Assembly: GCF_027579695.1 (NCBI RefSeq)
Contig: NC_083575.1
Coordinates: forward strand, 37,747,154 to 37,811,153
Length of the DNA: 64,000 nt
From: Neoarius graeffei
Taxonomy: Eukaryota; Chordata; Actinopteri; Siluriformes; Ariidae
Direction: 5' to 3'
Position numbers and translations under genes: made by a program. Positions 35,935-47,905 of the stretch are shown here, piece by piece (the stretch's first letter is position 1; the number at the start of each line of letters is the position of its first letter). The notes under the pieces were generated by a model that made no database searches, was not told the origin of the DNA, and saw nothing but the letters and a program-made list of their open reading frames with translations.

Positions 35935-36250
35935 ATCACTTTATTCTGGTCAGGGTTGCAGTGGATCCAACGCTTATCCCAGGAACACTGGGTGGAGGAT
36001 GGGAATGAACTGTGGACACCAGTCCATCACAGGGTACCATGCATGTGCGCGCACACACACACACACACACATTCACACACTCATTCACACATAGGTGCTT
36101 TAGCATAACCAAGCTACCCTCCAGTATGTTTTTGAGAAGTAGAAAGGAACTGAAGAAACAGGAGGAAATGCACATGGACACAGGAAGAACATGCGCAGAA
36201 CCTCCACAAAGACAGTAATCCAAGCTTGAGATCGAACCAGGACCCTGGAG
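35935..36250 (-). mobile_element. second SINE type (V-SINE relative), with CA expansion
   Basis: In reverse it reads from a tRNA-like head (ctcacagctccagggtcctgg, gttcgat B box) through a V-like centre to agggttgcagtggatccaac and ccaggaacactgggtgg near the tail. This tail differs from the main V-SINE family. A (CA)n tract occupies 36051-36071. A head fragment of the same type lies at 55790-55930. Confidence 0.7.
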
Positions 36251-36254
36251 CTGT

Positions 36255-37067
36255 GACAGCAACAAAAGTGAAATTTAAAAAAAAAATCAGATATATTCAG
36301 TAGTCTAAAATCTGTAATGCATTCTCTCCAGATATTTTATTCATTATTTTATTTGTGTAATTAGGTTAGCTGTTACTCCTGTTCTTTAGGTCATGGACTT
36401 AAATACAGTACACTTAAGGCTTTCCTTGTAAAATCGGTGCTCTGCCCATACAGGTCCTCTGTCAATGGCAAGTCAGCAGCATCCATCATCACTGTGTTCT
36501 GTCTGCACTTGTGGTGTGTCAAGAGACCATATGCCTAGTTGGTTTTGGAACACGGACAAGACCAAACACACACAATCATCACTACAATGCATTTCATTTA
36601 GCCAGACACTGCAGTAATGTTTCTTGTACTTTAAATTTTCCTTTTTACACCTTTCTGATTTCCTGTTCTTTGTGTCATTTGTATTTGATTACTTGTTTAA
36701 GGCAAGTGCAAGCATTAGTACTAACAGCGATAACTGAAATGTGAAAGTCATTCTGGAGGATACAATGTGAAGTTTCCTCTGCGAGTGCGAGGACGTGCTG
36801 CCTTATCACTCTTCCCATCTGCCCTACATGAGTTGCCATGTCACCAAGAGGAAAATAAATCACTCATTAATAAGCTATATTTACTCCTTGTTTATGACAA
36901 ACATGACAGTGTGAGCAAAAGCATGCTGATTTCTGTTCTTCCATGACATTTTTTTCATGACACAAATTTTAGATGTAAAGTTAAACATCAAACCAAAGAG
37001 ATTTTTTTAATGGGTCAAGCTGCAAAAAGTACAATTCCTCATTATATTACACTTTTTAATAAGGAAA
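36255..37067. other. unique sequence
   Basis: No supported exon or repeat family. Confidence 0.4.
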
Positions 37068-37079
37068 ATATTTGTATTG

Positions 37080-37443
37080 TGGGCGGCACAGTGGTGTAGT
37101 GGTTAGCGCTGTCGCCTCACAGCAAGAAGGTCCGGGTTCGAGCCCCGTGGCCGGCGAGGGCCTTTCTGTGCGGAGTTTGCATGTTCTCCCTGTGTCCGCG
37201 TGGGTTTCCTCTGGGTGCTCCAGTTTCCCCCACAGTCCAAAGACATGCAGGTTAGGTTAACTGGTGATTAAATTGACCGTAGGTGTGAATGTGAGCGTGA
37301 ATGGGTGTCTATGTGTCAGCCCTGTGATGACCTGGCAACTTGTCCAGGGTGTACCCCGCCTTTCGCCCGTAGTCAGCTGGGATAGGCTCCAGCTTGCCTG
37401 CGACCCTGTAGAAGGATAAAGCGGCTAGAGATAATGAGATGAG
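37080..37443 (+). mobile_element. V-SINE copy 6
   Basis: Full-length with (gagat)n tail. Target duplication atatttgtattg at 37068-37079 and 37444-37455. Confidence 0.94.
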
Positions 37444-37769
37444 ATATTTGTATTGCATGTGTGGGCATCCCAACCAGCATATATATATGGAAACGAGTGT
37501 TTTACTGGGAAATACACCACTCTTATTGTTCCTACGAACTATATCTGGGATATGGAGAACCAAAACCGTGACATAAATCTCTATATGTCGCTTGCGAGGA
37601 AATCGATGAATTGTTTTGATATGGTTGGGTACTTTTTCTTTGTGAATGTGTCTATATAATACAAAGAAAATCACACATTGGCTTGAAGATGTGAAGTTTA
37701 TCCTCTCGTATTGAAAAACTCGCATTTTTCATACCAAATACATCACAGATCTGAGTGACATATTTAAAT

Positions 37770-37906
37770 AATATTGGCTGGCTTTGAGTGGTCTATCAGA
37801 TATATTCTATTCAGCCAGCATGATACTGAACGAGTCAAAGATGAGTTCAATATCATGCTAGCTGAATAGAATATATCTGATACACCATGAAAAAAATATC
37901 AGCCAA
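37770..37906. repeat. nested imperfect hairpin
   Basis: An inner arm tatcagatatattctattca...gcatgatactgaac at 37796-37832 pairs with gttcaatatcatgc...tgaatagaatatatctgata at 37845-37882. An outer arm aatattggctg (about 37772) pairs with cagccaatatt (about 37895). Likely part of a MITE whose relative lies near 39200. Confidence 0.75.
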
Positions 37907-37950
37907 TATTACTATTATTATACATACACACTCTTCATATCAGCATTCTC

Positions 37951-38395
37951 GAAGGCCAGCGCTAGCTGACCCGCGACCCAGTGCTGTTAGTGCAGCAGTC
38001 CAGTTAGCTTCCAGCCGGCATAGCAGTAGCATTAACGAAGGCTGACGCTAGCTTATCCATGAATCAGTGCTGTTAGCGCGACAACCCAGTTACTTTCCAG
38101 CCAGCGTAGCAGTAGCATTAGTGAAGGCCAATGTGAGCTTACCTGCGACTTGGTGCTGTTAGTGCGGCAGTCCAATTAGCTTCCAGCCAGCTTAGCAACA
38201 GCATTAGCGAAGGCCAACGTGAGCTTACCCACGACTCAGTGCTGTTAGTGTGGCAGTCCAGTTAGCTTCCAGCCAGTGTAGCAATAGTGTTAGCGAAGGC
38301 AGACGTGAGCTTACCTGCGACTCGGTGCTATTAGCGCGGCAGTCTAGTTACCTTCTAGTTGGTGTAGTGTTAGCACAGGCCAATGTTAGAACAAG
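37951..38395 (+). repeat. 86-bp minisatellite, about five copies
   Basis: Units start gaaggcc(a/g)(a/g)cg and contain gtgctgttagtgcggcagtc and gttagcttccagccagc. Starts fall at about 37951, 38037, 38123, 38209 and 38295, with a degraded sixth. Copies differ at roughly 10-15% of positions. Confidence 0.9.
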
Positions 38396-38417
38396 CCAAT
38401 GCTAGCGCAGTCAAGCC

Positions 38418-38420
38418 AAA

Positions 38421-38453
<33 letters not shown>
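38418..38453. repeat. (ATT)n microsatellite
   Basis: About 12 tandem ATT units after the minisatellite. Confidence 0.9.
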
Positions 38454-38454
<1 letters not shown>

Positions 38455-38459
38455 TTCCC

Positions 38460-39395
38460 TGTGTAATTTACTTCGTTACTTTTAAAATCAACATTGACAA
38501 CTACATACAACAGAGTGACCTGGCAGCCAAAATTCTCTCAAAGTCTTCCAGTTTTAACAAAGCAAACCTCACGGCCATGTTCGTTTACAAACTCTCAGTC
38601 ACTCGCTAGCGCAGAAGTTTTACATTTCTGACGTGTCCCTTTTCCAGTTTTTTGATGTCTGTTGGTATGTTTTTCTCTTGTAAATATGCGTGAAAAATAT
38701 ATAATGAAGTTTTAGTAGCCTTTCGGATGTTCAGTGCATGTTTAGTTTCAGTTTATTTATTTAGTGCTTAAATCTAGCACTGGATTAGCCTCGTCTTCTC
38801 GCTTTCCTGGCCGAAAAAGAAATTATCCTGTACATGCGCAGCAGAAAAGTTTTGTCATTGGATCTTCACATGAGCTCTGATGTGTGTGTGACATCGTGTT
38901 GTCTTGACAACATGCAATATTATAACAATATTGCACGCTCATTCTCCATTGTGGAGAGTGGCGTAATACGGTACATGGAGGATAAGCAATATGATAACGA
39001 TATTGCATGTCATCAATAAACCCGCTAGAAGGGAATAGAATACATGTTTATATTCCATGGAAAAAGTGACCCGTATCTATAATAATTCCCGATATTTCAC
39101 TCTGATGATGTCACTTCCAGTATTTTCCCACTGAATAGATGCACGTTGTCAAAATGGCAAACCAGTTCAAAATTAAAATTCTTTTGATTAACTTTCATAT
39201 TTTTTGTGGATGTGTCCATCTAATATAAAGAACATTACGCTGTGGTGCAAAGATACAAAGTTTATCTTCTCATGTTGAAAATATTTCACTCGTTCTCTTC
39301 ATGCACTTGTGAAATATACATTCACCACTCAAAGATAAACTTCATATCTTCGCAGCACCATGTAATATCCTCTATGTGTGTGTGTGAGAGAGAGA
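38460..39395. other. MITE-like and unique sequence
   Basis: Contains 'gcaatattataacaatattgc' and 'gcaatatgataacgatattgc' short palindromes (38910-39010). It also contains a 90-bp direct relative of 37640-37735 at about 39205-39300 and an inverted aagtttatctt/aagataaactt pair. No coding exon recognised. Confidence 0.4.
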
Positions 39396-39402
39396 AAGAG
39401 AG

Positions 39403-39722
39403 AGAGAGAAGTTTGGGCACACCTACTCATTCATAGTTTTTTCTTTATTGAACTATTTTCTACATTGTAAACATCAAATCTAAAAAATAACATGTATGGA
39501 ATTATATGATAAACAAAAAAGTGTTAAAAACAAACCCACTTACAGTAAATAGCCCTATTCCAGAAATGTGGTAATCCAGATTATGTCAAAAACTGCTCAA
39601 CTAAACTAATTAAAGAAAAACAGCAGTCCATCATTACTTTAAGACAAAGTCTTTTAATTCATAAAAATAAAGAAAAGCCATTGAATTTGAAGGTGTGTCC
39701 AAACTTTTGACTGGTATTGTAC
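39403..39722. mobile_element. short Tc1-derived MITE
   Basis: Ends agtttgggcacacct and aggtgtgtccaaacttttga are inverted. The interior (aatagccctattccagaaat, attatgtcaaaaactgctca) matches 60080-60200, another fragment of the same family. About 320 bp, no coding capacity. Confidence 0.65.
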
Positions 39723-39769
39723 ATACATACATACATACATACATACATACATACATACATACATACACA

Positions 39770-39817
<48 letters not shown>
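39720..39817. repeat. (CATA)n and (AAAG)n compound microsatellite
   Basis: About 12 catacata units followed by about 12 aaag units. Confidence 0.93.
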
Positions 39818-40253
39818 GACTTGATTATAAACTTTAATAATTGATAAATAAAAAACCCTTCAATTTATTGAATGGAGAGAAGGCTAGTTTCCCTTTATTT
39901 TAAAATTTATATTTTTTATTCTTTGTGTTTTCGTCAAATTTCTTTTCAAATCTCAAACCTAGCAATGAAAAGGAATATAGGCTGCTGAATTGTGTATCCA
40001 CACCATAGTTTAGGCAAGCTTTTGTTACAGATGTCAGTACCCTGACAACCTGCACTTTTAGTCTCCTTTGTAAATCTCATGTCTGTGCAACTAATGACAG
40101 AACGCTGAGTCTTGGCTTATAATTCTCATGTGTCTCTGCCTAGCTCTCTGTGCTGCATTGTGAGTTGCCACAGTTTATTGTCTCAGTAGCCCTCAGGCAG
40201 TGCTCCTTATGCTAGAAGATATGATTATGATCCTTGTGACTGTTTTTTTCCAG

Positions 40254-40316
40254 TGCTCCAAGCAGATTGATTATGAAATGTCCCAAAAGGACATGATGTC
40301 ATCATGCTTGGCATGA
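40254..40316 (+). CDS. candidate terminal exon, unknown gene
   Basis: Acceptor gactgtttttttccag followed by 20 open codons CSKQIDYEMSQKDMMSSCLA and TGA. It starts in phase 0, compatible with the candidate exon ending at 35391. Short and unrecognised, and could be chance. Confidence 0.2.
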   Translation, partial: CSKQIDYEMSQKDMMSSCLA

Positions 40317-40319
40317 GGG

Positions 40320-42067
40320 ACAACAGATCCGAGGAGAAGTATTGCCAAAATTTGTCTTTTAGTGAATGATTAATAATTATTCACAAATTCCTGCTTCTTT
40401 TCTTGTGGTTGTAGTTACAAAATGTCTGCTGTCGGCAAAGCTGGAGTCTGACAATTGTTTGAGTGTATAATTACCCATTCAGCTTTTTTTTTGGTTATTG
40501 TTTTAGACGTCTTGCAGTATTTGCCCCTGATGTACTTTTGGCCTGTACTACATAACTACATCGTGTGTTTCTCTCTACACATGAAGTTATGCTTTAGTTA
40601 CTGGCATCTCAGTGAAACCACCGGGAAGAAAAGTTCTAAGCTTTTACTAACTGGCAGAAGGAAAGTGTGGGAAGAGTAAGTGAATTATATGGGGGAGGCT
40701 GGATTTCCGAAGCTTTCTGAGTTCCTACACTCAACACAGAAATCTCTTTAGCCTAATTAATTATTACTCTAACTCACTGTTCCTGTGCCAATACTTTGAC
40801 AGTCCTGCTTAAATCAACAGCAGACTCACCCACAGTGACTGGATTATTATTTTCAGAGTATTCTGTGCTTTGTAAATCTGCAAAAGCCAGTGTTAATGCT
40901 CAGGACTGAAGACTTGTTATGTACAGTGTACCTTGATATTTCTGGATATGCATGTCTTTTTTTTTTTCCAAACAGCTTTCATTCGGAATTATAAATAATT
41001 GTGTATATCAGACATTTTCCTGTGACACTTCAGTATGTGAGTTAGCTTGCTGAAACTCGATTTCTAGTGTAAATAACTGCAAATAAGAAGCTCATTTCCT
41101 TCCCAGAAAATTAGTCATTCAGTCATTCATCCTGAGCATCTCAGCACGGGTGGTTCTTTTAAAAAGTGCCTCCCTTAAGTTCCTGTATAAGACTTCCTGG
41201 AATGTTTTCCCCCAGCAGCTTTTCAGAGCCTTTTATCAGCATAAACCCTGCTTTGCATTTCTTTCTTTCTTTTTTTATCTGACAGGCCATGGACACATTA
41301 TGCATAGTCCTTTCTTTTCTATTCTGGCTTTGGCAATTGAACAGGACACCACAATACCACATCCTCTGGACTCATTGCCCACATCCAGATACCATGAATA
41401 ATGGATTCTCAGTGAAAGTACCCCATTTGATTTATGTGTGTTCAAAGAACCAGATAGTGGGAAAGTGTTCAGATGGTGGTCCAGTATCTCCCTTGTGGAG
41501 GACCTTTCTGTGCCAGGATGTTTAAACTTCTCAGCTAGGCTATTTTGTGATCATAATTTTAACAATAAAGACAGAAGATCTAAACATACAAAATACAATA
41601 GACACAATAACTTTTAATTGTCTATAATTTTTAAGGTACATGTAATTTGTGTCCAGAAAAAAAAAAAAAAGATTATTTCCATTTTAACAGGTGTGGTTGC
41701 TTTCAAATGGATAGTTCAGTATATTTATATTTACTTCTGCATTCACTCTTTCACATAAGTTCTACGTTAGTCCAACTGACTGTTGAATTTTCCACATTCG
41801 TTAACTGGTGCTACTGCAGAGTAGTGCAGAGTTTTGTCCAGAACTCTTTACCTACAGGGTTGTCTGGGTAGACCACAAGGTTGTCTCATCATACAAGATG
41901 GTTTGGATCTTTCAGTATTTTATTTCTGTGGCTACATAAATGGTCAATATGGCCACAAAATCGCAAATACAAGCCAACTAATACAAATAATTGAATGAAT
42001 GGTTACAGTTGGGGCTAGAAACTGGGTTGCTATTAATGGCTATATGAGCAACTTGTTTTAAGCAATA
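40320..42067. other. unique sequence, no gene supported
   Basis: Non-repetitive DNA with some TAATTA-rich blocks (about 40755-40770). Short frames only. The 41289-41525 frame has no splice support. Confidence 0.4.
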
Positions 42068-42077
42068 CAATTAAATC

Positions 42078-42414
42078 CATCCATCATCGATACTGCTTAT
42101 CCATCAGGGTTATGGAAGCTGGAGCCAATCCCAGCTGACTTTGAGCGAGAGGTGGGTACACCCTGGGCAGGTCACCAATCTATTGCATGGTTAACACGGA
42201 GACGAACAACCATTCACACTCACTTTCACACTTATGGGCAATTTAGAGTAGCCAGTTGACCTAATCCATATGTCTTTGGACTGTAGGAGGAAACCAGAGC
42301 ACCTGGAGGAATCCCACACAGGCACTGGGAGAACATGCAAACTCCACACAGAAAGGCCCCAGTCGGCCACTAGTTCAAATCCAGAACCTTCTTGCTATGA
42401 AGCAAGCCACCCCC
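42078..42414 (-). mobile_element. V-SINE copy 7, degenerate (ggat-tail type)
   Basis: Reverse V-SINE with tail ccatccatcatcgatactgc. Target duplication caattaaatc/caactaaatc at 42068-42077 and 42415-42424. Confidence 0.88.
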
Positions 42415-42424
42415 CAACTAAATC

Positions 42425-44105
42425 AATCTTTCTTATTAGAAATCAAATTATAAGGTGAGGATTTCTGCTGCCTTGGAAGGAGCCAATGTTACCATACTGT
42501 TCCAAGAAATTTGACAGAACATCCTTCAACTGTATACCAGCAAAAAGAAACAATATTCTTCCATGCTGGAGAAGTACAAGGGAGTCTTACATTGCCCTAC
42601 TTTTTTCCTGTCCAGAGCCATATGTGTTGGACAGTCAACCCATCAAGATCATGAGCAAAGCTTGGTTGTCTAAAATAAGCTTTGGATTTTCCATTTTAAA
42701 AATACTTACCTTTCTCCAAATGAACGTTATAAATTTCTTTTATAATTCAAGTTATTGACACCCCCAGAGAATATTTTGTGTAAATGCAGCTGTAATCCTT
42801 TACATTTTACAAATTACTCTCAGTCCATCCATACATGTTGTCACTGACCACATATGAGGTTTCTTTTGTAGTTCATAAGGTGGAGAAGATCTGGCTAACT
42901 AAAAAAAGAAAGGTGTCAGCATTAACTTTTTTGTGATGCAGTAGTTCTTCTGTGGGATTGGACCATATGGACTAGCCTTTGTGCCCCATCTGAATCAATG
43001 AGCCTTGGCCACCTATGACCCTGTTGCCGGTTCACCAGTTGCCCTTCCTTGGACCACTTTTGGTTGGTACTAACCACCAAGAACCAAGAACCCCCACAAG
43101 ATGTGCCATTTTAGAGATGCTCAGACCCAGTCATCTAGCCATCACAATTTGACCCTTGTCAGAGTCGTTCAGATTCTTACACTTGCCCATTTTTCCTGCT
43201 TCCAACACATCAACTTCAAGAACTGACTGTTCTCTTGCTGCCTAATGTATCCCACTCCTCAATAGGTGCCACTGTAACAACATAATCAATGTAATTCACT
43301 TCACCTTTCAGTGGTTTTTAATTTTATGGCTGATTGGTGAATAATAGGCAGTTTATCGATTTGCAAGTTCTCCATCTGGAGCTGGCTCTCTCACATGCCT
43401 GGTTATCATGGTCTGTATATAGTTCATTTCCAATGCAGGCTTTTGTGTGACATACGTTTCCAAACCAGGTTTATCTGTGAAACAATTCAGTGACTGTGCC
43501 TATATATCGCATACAAGTTCATGCTCTTTCCAAAAAACACATTCAATGCCAGTTTTCCACTTGGCACACTTTCAACATCAGCGCCAGATAGCTGCCAAAC
43601 CCTTTGACCTGCCTTCTCAACTTTGAACTTGCAAAATACCACCGATTTTATTATTAAAATCATCTGATGAGTCGCTGCTGAAATAATTTCCCAGATGTGG
43701 ATAGTCCTTTTTCCAAGGTTCATACAGATATCTGGTTTCTCCACTGTCCATACTGATTTGGAGATAACTCTTTCATCTGATTAAATCCTCGCTAACAAGT
43801 ACGTTTACATCGGCTACACTTAACTTCTGGTACCTGGCCATCAACAACTTAATGTCACATCCTGGGCGCCATATTGGTTGCCTATGTGCAATAAATCTTA
43901 AAGTGCTTTCGGACCTTTAAGCACTACAATGCAACAGATAGCAAGGCAGCTAATGTAATATTACTTATGAGTTCATCAGAATGAAGTCCAGCTTGGCGTC
44001 TGTCTTGCAACCTTTTGTTCTCTCATAGCTCTCACTAATTAGTAAAAACCAGTTTAAATTTTATAGCCACAATTATCTTGGTCAATATTGAAATAATAAT
44101 ATACA
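42425..44105. other. unique sequence with possible old LINE/transposon traces
   Basis: The stretch 42940-43330 (e.g. ggttcaccagttgcccttcc, ggtgccactgtaacaac) looks like an old dispersed repeat, but I cannot name it. The rest is unique. No supported exon. Confidence 0.35.
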
Positions 44106-44111
44106 TATACA

Positions 44112-44429
44112 TATTATCCATAACCACTTATCCTGTACAGGGTAGCAGGCAAGCTGGAGCCTGTCCCAGCTGACTATGGGCAAGAGGTGGGGTACACCCT
44201 GGACAAGTCACTAGATCATCACAGAGCTGACACATAGAAACAAACAACCATTCACACCTACGGTCAATTTAGAGCCACCAATGAGCTTAACTGCATGTCT
44301 TTGGACTGTGGGGGAAACCGGAGCACCCGGAAGAAACCCACACAGACACAGGGAGAACATACAAACTCCACACAGAAAGACCCCCATCGGTCACTGGGCT
44401 CAAACCCAGAACCTTCTTGCTGTGAAGCA

Positions 44430-44430
<1 letters not shown>
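44112..44430 (-). mobile_element. V-SINE copy 8, head rearranged
   Basis: Reverse V-SINE from tail (tatccataaccacttatcctg) to cttcttgctgtgaagcag. The last 30 bp of the head are displaced: a plus-oriented head piece ggcagcacgttggtgtagtgg is found after the (TA)n run at 44465-44485. Confidence 0.85.

Positions 44431-44464
<34 letters not shown>
44431..44464. repeat. (TA)n microsatellite
   Basis: About 16 AT units between V-SINE copy 8 and its inverted head piece. Confidence 0.93.
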
Positions 44465-44466
<2 letters not shown>

Positions 44467-44485
44467 CAGCACGTTGGTGTAGTGG

Positions 44486-44776
44486 AAAGGACTTTAGACT
44501 TAAAGTCTAAAGCCCTTTCCTGCACCATATAGCAGCACCGCTCTCTGTTTCTGTAGCCCTCAGCCTCTCACCCATTATATAGCTAGGGTTACAGTGGGGG
44601 GCTAGTCCTCTGGTAACCACGAGAATTTGACTCCCCACTCCCATCTGTATTGCAGCATGCCTTGCCAGATACCAGTAGGTACCATTTTTATAATGGTCTT
44701 TGGTATGACCCGACCACAAGTAGAACTTGCAATCTCCCAGCTGAAAGGTGGACACACTAACCACTAGGCCAACTCA
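44486..44776 (-). mobile_element. tRNA-derived SINE of another family
   Basis: Reverse strand starts tgagttggcctagtggttag (A box), with tgcaagttctact in the B-box place. The body reads gggtcataccaaagaccatt, gtctggcaaggc-like text and agaggactagccccccactg. The 3' end has a hairpin ggactttagact/agtctaaagcc. It has no V domain, so it is unrelated to the main SINE. Confidence 0.75.
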
Positions 44777-44779
44777 TGG

Positions 44780-46420
44780 TTCACATAGATCATCAGTTTC
44801 TCTGAGTGTCATTCATAGTTAGTGGACAACTATCTCCATTTGAATAATTCATCCTTGAGTTTTTGCTACTGATCATTGTTTCATTATATGCCAACCACTG
44901 TAACACAGGTGTGACCTTTCAGTCTTTAAACCTTTTACTCACTCGACAATTTATCACCCGGATTTTTACAATTGTTTCAGTAAAAATATTTTCGCGAGTT
45001 TCCACAAGTCAAGCATAATCTATTTACCATGTTGCATTATTAATGGTGTTCTAAAGGAAAAATAAAAAGTATGAATGGCCTATTCAGTCTTTTCATTTAT
45101 GCCTTTACTTAGTAGAGTAATGAGCCAACTGCATGTGATTTTGACAGTGGCTAAAGTTGGCCCCCTCTAGACCGTTTACTCTGTGCCAGGCTCTAATCCC
45201 TCCAAAGCGAGGCGGCTGACATCATTCCTTCCAGACACTGGGCTTGTTATTGCTGCCATTCCAGGACTTTGTGCTGTAACTGAGCAAACATTTCATGGGA
45301 CTTCACAGGGGCTGTCATTCCGGCAACAGAGCACCATAGCGGTTCAACACACTAGCACGCTTCAGACTGGGGGGCCTACCGACTTTCATTAATTACATAG
45401 CACAGAGATCAGCTGCATTAGCACTCCATTTATAGACTTAGTAGCTTATGAACTATAAATCTACTCATTGTAGGGAACCTGTTGAATTACCAACAACCAC
45501 AAAATATGTCTGAAGTGTTTATGCTATTTATATGACTTAAAACATATATAAACAGTAAGGAAATATTTGTCCAGGTGCTGCTGGTCCTATTCTTGCAATT
45601 AAAGAGACAGTGTACCACAAAAAAGGACCTTCTAGTGTCACTCATATTAACTGATTCAGATTAACTTTGCTTGTCCATGTATAGAAACTCAGAATGAAGG
45701 ATGTAGGTGTTCTGCTGGAATGGTCTGAGAGAAAGGATGGCTGTAAGCATGGCTTATTCTAACATGTGAACATTGCTCAGTAATGCAGGAAAGATGTGTT
45801 CCATCTCCTAAAATCTGGTCTGTTGTCTCTTTCCCTCTGTTTCAAGTCCTCATGGCCAAAATTAACAAAAAACTTTATCCAGGCTGATTTTTCTCCCTTC
45901 TATCAGATTCTGTTGTTCAAGAATACACTTGGCTTACTCTGGTCATTACAGTACAGTTCCCAAGTCACTCCTTCAGGAACACCTTTGTAACACTAGAGCT
46001 TCCACATAGTCACTGCATAGCCATATCTCTGCTCTTGAGAATTTAGCGTTCCTCAGGGAACCCCTCTTGGACATATGCACTTTCTGCAAAACCAACATGT
46101 CTCTCAGCCCATTGTGCTGCAGCTTTGGTGCATGGCTTATTCTTAGTTCGTTACCAATGAGTAGTTTGGATAGTGTTTTATCCATTTTAATCCCAGTCAG
46201 CGAGACTAGACTATACCAACATGCACTTCTAAAGAAGAACCTCTCATGACATGGTTTAACACAAACACATATCTACTCCTGCACACTATGCTGAATTCCT
46301 CTTACTATTATTACCACATACCTTAATTGTCAGTAAGCCAAATTAAGTAATATTTCAACCCTTTATGATATCAAAAGCTGACAGGGACCAGAAATCTATC
46401 CACACCAACCTAGTGATGTA
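44780..46420. other. unique sequence with a conserved-looking block
   Basis: No exon supported. The 45120-45440 block is non-repetitive, compositionally balanced and rich in TAAT-type motifs (cattaattacatagcac), which makes it a candidate regulatory element. Confidence 0.35.
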
Positions 46421-46489
46421 AGAAAATAAATAAATAAATAAATAAATAATGTACAAACCCCATTTCCAAAAAAGTTGGGATATTTTCCA

Positions 46490-47748
46490 AAATTTTATAT
46501 ATATGATTTCTCTGAACTGTTCTTTTTCTGGCACAGAATGTACAGCATACATCTTTAATTTAAAAAAGAAAGAAAGAAAAAAAACACTAGAATTTGGTGC
46601 ACACGTTTTAATTTTCTTTGGGCTTACTGAAATCAACACGGGGCAAAATTATACATACAGGGTCAAAAATTTACATATGCTCACTTACATTATTAATTCA
46701 GAGGTGCTGAAACTTCAAAAATGTCTCTTATCTTGCCAAGGCCGAGGTCTCTTAACTTCCTGTTAGTGATCATGATTGACTACAGTTGGTAGCTTCTCTG
46801 TGCCTTCATAAAAAGGGTTTGCTTACAGCACTCATTGGATTGGCCAACACACAGTAACATAGGAAAGTCCAAGGAGCTCAGTGCAGATCTGAGAAAGAGG
46901 ATCGCAGATATACAGAACTCCAGAATGCCTCTTGGAGCCATTTCTAAACAACTGCAAATTCCAAGATCAGTTCAAACAATTGTATCCAAGTTACTATGAA
47001 ATTGACACCTTCAAGCTGAACTAAAGTTTGAAGTTGACCACACGGACAAAGAAAAAAGCCTTCTGGAGGATAGCTATATGGTCAGATGAGACAAAGATTG
47101 AGTTGTTTGGCCACAATGACCACCATGTACAGAGAGACATTGTACCAGCTGCTGGTGGTGGTCGGATCATCATGCTCTGGGGCTGTTTTGCTGCCAGTGG
47201 AACTGGTTCATTGCACAAAGTGGATGGAATAAGGAAGAAGGAAGACTACCTCAGAATTCTTCAGCATAAACCATCAGAAACTTGAACATGACTTGGGACT
47301 TACAACAGGACAGTGAACCCAAACACGCATCAGAGCTGGTTGTGGAGGATAAAGCAGGCTAACATTAAGCTTAAAACAAGTCCTGACTTCAACCCTATTG
47401 AAAATATATGGACCGTGCTTATAAATTGAGTCCATGCCAAGAAAAAAAAAACAAATTTAATTGAACTCTACCAATTCTACCATGAAGAGTTGTGAAACAT
47501 CCAACCAGAATTCTGCCAAAAGCTTGTTCATGGTAAACAAACATGTTTACTCAAGGTGAATCTTGCAAAGAGACATTTTTCCCAAATATTAGGTGTGCTG
47601 TATGTATATTTTTGACCCTGTATGTATAATTTTGACCCTGTGCTGATTTCAGAAAACCCAAAGAAAATTAAAACTTGTGCACCAAATTCTAGTGTTTTTT
47701 TAATTAAAGATGTATGCTGTACATTCTGCCACAGAAAAAGAACAGTTC

Positions 47749-47760
<12 letters not shown>
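46490..47760 (+). mobile_element. Tc1 element with long terminal inverted repeats
   Basis: Inverted arms of about 165 bp (46490-46657 and 47621-47755) contain tgtacagcatacatctttaa and gaatttggtgcaca. An inner end caggGTCaaaaat with TA neighbours (46656-46657, 47621-47622) could also be the true Tc1 terminus. Coding text on the plus strand: IWSDETKIELFGHNDHHVQR (first Asp), GGGRIIMLWGCFAASGTGS and DFNPIENIW (third acidic). It is frameshifted after about 47285 and inactive. Confidence 0.82.
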
Positions 47761-47792
<32 letters not shown>

Positions 47793-47905
47793 AAACCCCA
47801 ATTCCAAAAAGGTTGGGACAAAGTACAAATTGTAAATAAAAACGGAATGCAATAATTTACAAATCTCAAAAACTGATATTGTATTCACAATAGAACTAAT
47901 GGCCC

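Noticed and set aside
37951..38395. CRISPR array
   Set aside because: The 86-bp units are contiguous without unique spacers, and the DNA is eukaryotic. It is a minisatellite.
41289..41525. Plus-strand ORF in unique DNA as a small secreted protein
   Set aside because: Starts with a hydrophobic run, but there is no splice, promoter or family support, and its length is within chance for AT-rich DNA.
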